From positions 172,130,386 to 172,194,385 of the forward strand of contig JBAIZL010000005.1 of the NCBI GenBank assembly GCA_036971475.1: a stretch of DNA of 64,000 bases, read 5' to 3'. Origin of the DNA: Prosapia bicincta (Eukaryota; Arthropoda; Insecta; Hemiptera; Cercopidae). This document shows, piece by piece, positions 62,705 to 64,000 of the stretch. The position numbers were made by a program, and so were the translations under genes. The notes beneath the pieces are model-generated. The model saw only the letters and a program-made list of their open reading frames with translations. It did no database searches and was not told the DNA's origin. How positions within the stretch are numbered: the stretch's first letter is position 1; each line of letters begins with the position of its first letter.

Positions 62705-62950
62705 ATATAAACGTACAAACAATAAAGTTAGTAATACAAATTTGTATTACAGGGCGCTCTATGAGTTTTCATTGCGCCCTACTAAGTTATTATACACTTT
62801 TCTCCAAAAGTCACCATAGTGAAATTGTAATACGTAATACAAATACGTTTATAAACCCGCAAACAATAAGGTTATTAATAGAAATTTTTATCACAAGGAA
62901 ATATGAGTTTTCATTGCACCCTGGTCATTTATTATACACTTATTTTCAAG
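62705..62950. repeat. Tandem duplication, about 137-bp unit
   Basis: caaacaataaagttagtaa...atgagttttcattgcgccct...ttattatacactt (62717-62800) is repeated as caaacaataaggttattaa...atgagttttcattgcaccct...ttattatacactt (62859-62942). Diverged direct repeat of unknown origin. Confidence 0.7.
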
Positions 62951-62954
62951 TTTC

Positions 62955-63775
62955 GTGGTTAATCCGGGGTTTCTGTAGGAAATTAACATTTATTTGTAAT
63001 TTATTTTGGTAATATATTACTTATCTATTTAGCAATATATTATTTAATACATACAGTATTTAGTTTAATTTGTGTTATTTTTTGTTTCCATTTATCTAAG
63101 CGATTTTACTGTTTCAAATCACAAAAAGCAGCAAATCTGCGATAAATAACATTTTTACAAGACGAACTTGAGTAGGCTCTACTATCTTATGTATTGTGCA
63201 AGGTGTAAGAGAAAGATCGCAAAAGACAGGCATCAGCAACTCCAGTAGAAATTGTGGCATGGCAATAAGTTCGCCATTAACATTTAACTGAACAGTTTAC
63301 ATTTCTTTATATCGATAGATATTTGCTTATCCTAATTAATTTATCGAATTCGAATTAGCTGATAGCTCACGAGATCTAAAGGCTGCGGCTGTTCAATGGC
63401 AAAAATCACTAAAACCATTTCTTAGCATGTTTCCGAATGAAGGTTTCCGCCTAGTTTAAATTCTGTAACTATTACAATTCAGTCTGTACGATGATATGAA
63501 CTACTCAGCCTGGACATATAGATAAGACGAATGTTGATTATAAAAAGACATCGAAATAATAAATGTCCGCGGCATGTATTTTTCTATAGATCAATGATAA
63601 GAAGTGACATTTCTCACGAGGACAAATATGCAGAATTTTTAAAGTGATAACTTCTTTACGCACGGCGAACAAAAATGACGTATAATCATTGCTTTCTCGT
63701 CATGCTATTTCTAAATCTCATACCTTAAAGCATATATTTCCGTCAGATGACTCAAGTGAAAGCCCCTTGACTTTA

Positions 63776-63814
<39 letters not shown>

Positions 63815-64000
63815 CGTGCTCAAAACTTTTAATTTTGAGGCTTCAGCACCAAGTCATATTATTTTTTTCGTGTCGCTAAAGACTTTTTTGTACACGAGGT
63901 ATATTGATTTTGGCAATATTACCTCTGACGACGATAGCTACCAAATACGCAGTTCTTAGGTAGGCCTGAAGGCGCGTTTACACCAAAGTTGACAAATGAT
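62955..64000. other. No recognised gene
   Basis: Less AT-rich than average from 63150 on, with only a (GT)17 microsatellite. Could be intergenic or intronic. Confidence 0.4.
63778..63812. repeat. Short (GT)n microsatellite
   Basis: About 17 GT units followed by ggtgcgtg. It is an ordinary-length counterpart of the giant tract at 16975-20490. Confidence 0.9.

Overview
The window is eukaryotic nuclear DNA, very AT-rich, with spliced genes, AATAAA poly(A) signals and dense transposon debris. The transposons (Tc1/mariner, Tigger/pogo, piggyBac, Helitron, many Penelope-like elements) and the gene content suggest an arthropod, probably an insect; the species cannot be named from this sequence. Fewer than 2 kb encode host protein.

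Host genes. A FUN14-domain (FUNDC1-like) mitochondrial outer-membrane gene spans about 36 kb on the minus strand (40265 to 4061). It has two shared coding exons and two mutually exclusive terminal exons (16168-16088 or 4249-4061), giving proteins of 148 or 184 residues. Inside its 17.7-kb second intron, on the opposite strand, lies an intact intronless UMP-CMP kinase (23125-23754). At the left end a plus-strand gene ends with a 40-codon exon (3258-3380). Its poly(A) signal converges on that of the FUN14 gene about 130 bp away. A possible orphan membrane-protein exon lies at 57434-57626.

Repeats. The same FUN14 intron holds an uninterrupted (GT)n tract of about 3.5 kb (16975-20490). DNA transposons include a 2.0-kb Tigger element (9057-11058), a pogo relative (11280-12829), a Tigger MITE (12884-13571), two piggyBac-type elements, a hAT-type MITE, several mariner remnants and a Helitron helicase scrap. 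Five elements with inverted ends and 8-9 bp target duplications, belonging to three different terminal-repeat families, share one internal 75-bp minisatellite.

Main signal. From end to end the window is seeded with 3' pieces of Penelope-like retroelements (reverse-transcriptase and GIY-YIG remnants) whose pseudo-LTRs carry hammerhead-ribozyme motifs, often as head-to-head foldbacks. Families with the canonical CUGANGA core are interspersed with others in which the same architecture (stem I, stem II, GAAA, palindromic stem III, U-H cleavage site) has U at position 3 and A at position 8. That is a compensatory replacement of the C3-G8 core pair. In two foldbacks the truncated arm starts within 1-3 nt of the predicted cleavage site of such a variant. 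This U3-A8 hammerhead group is the best candidate here for something undescribed.
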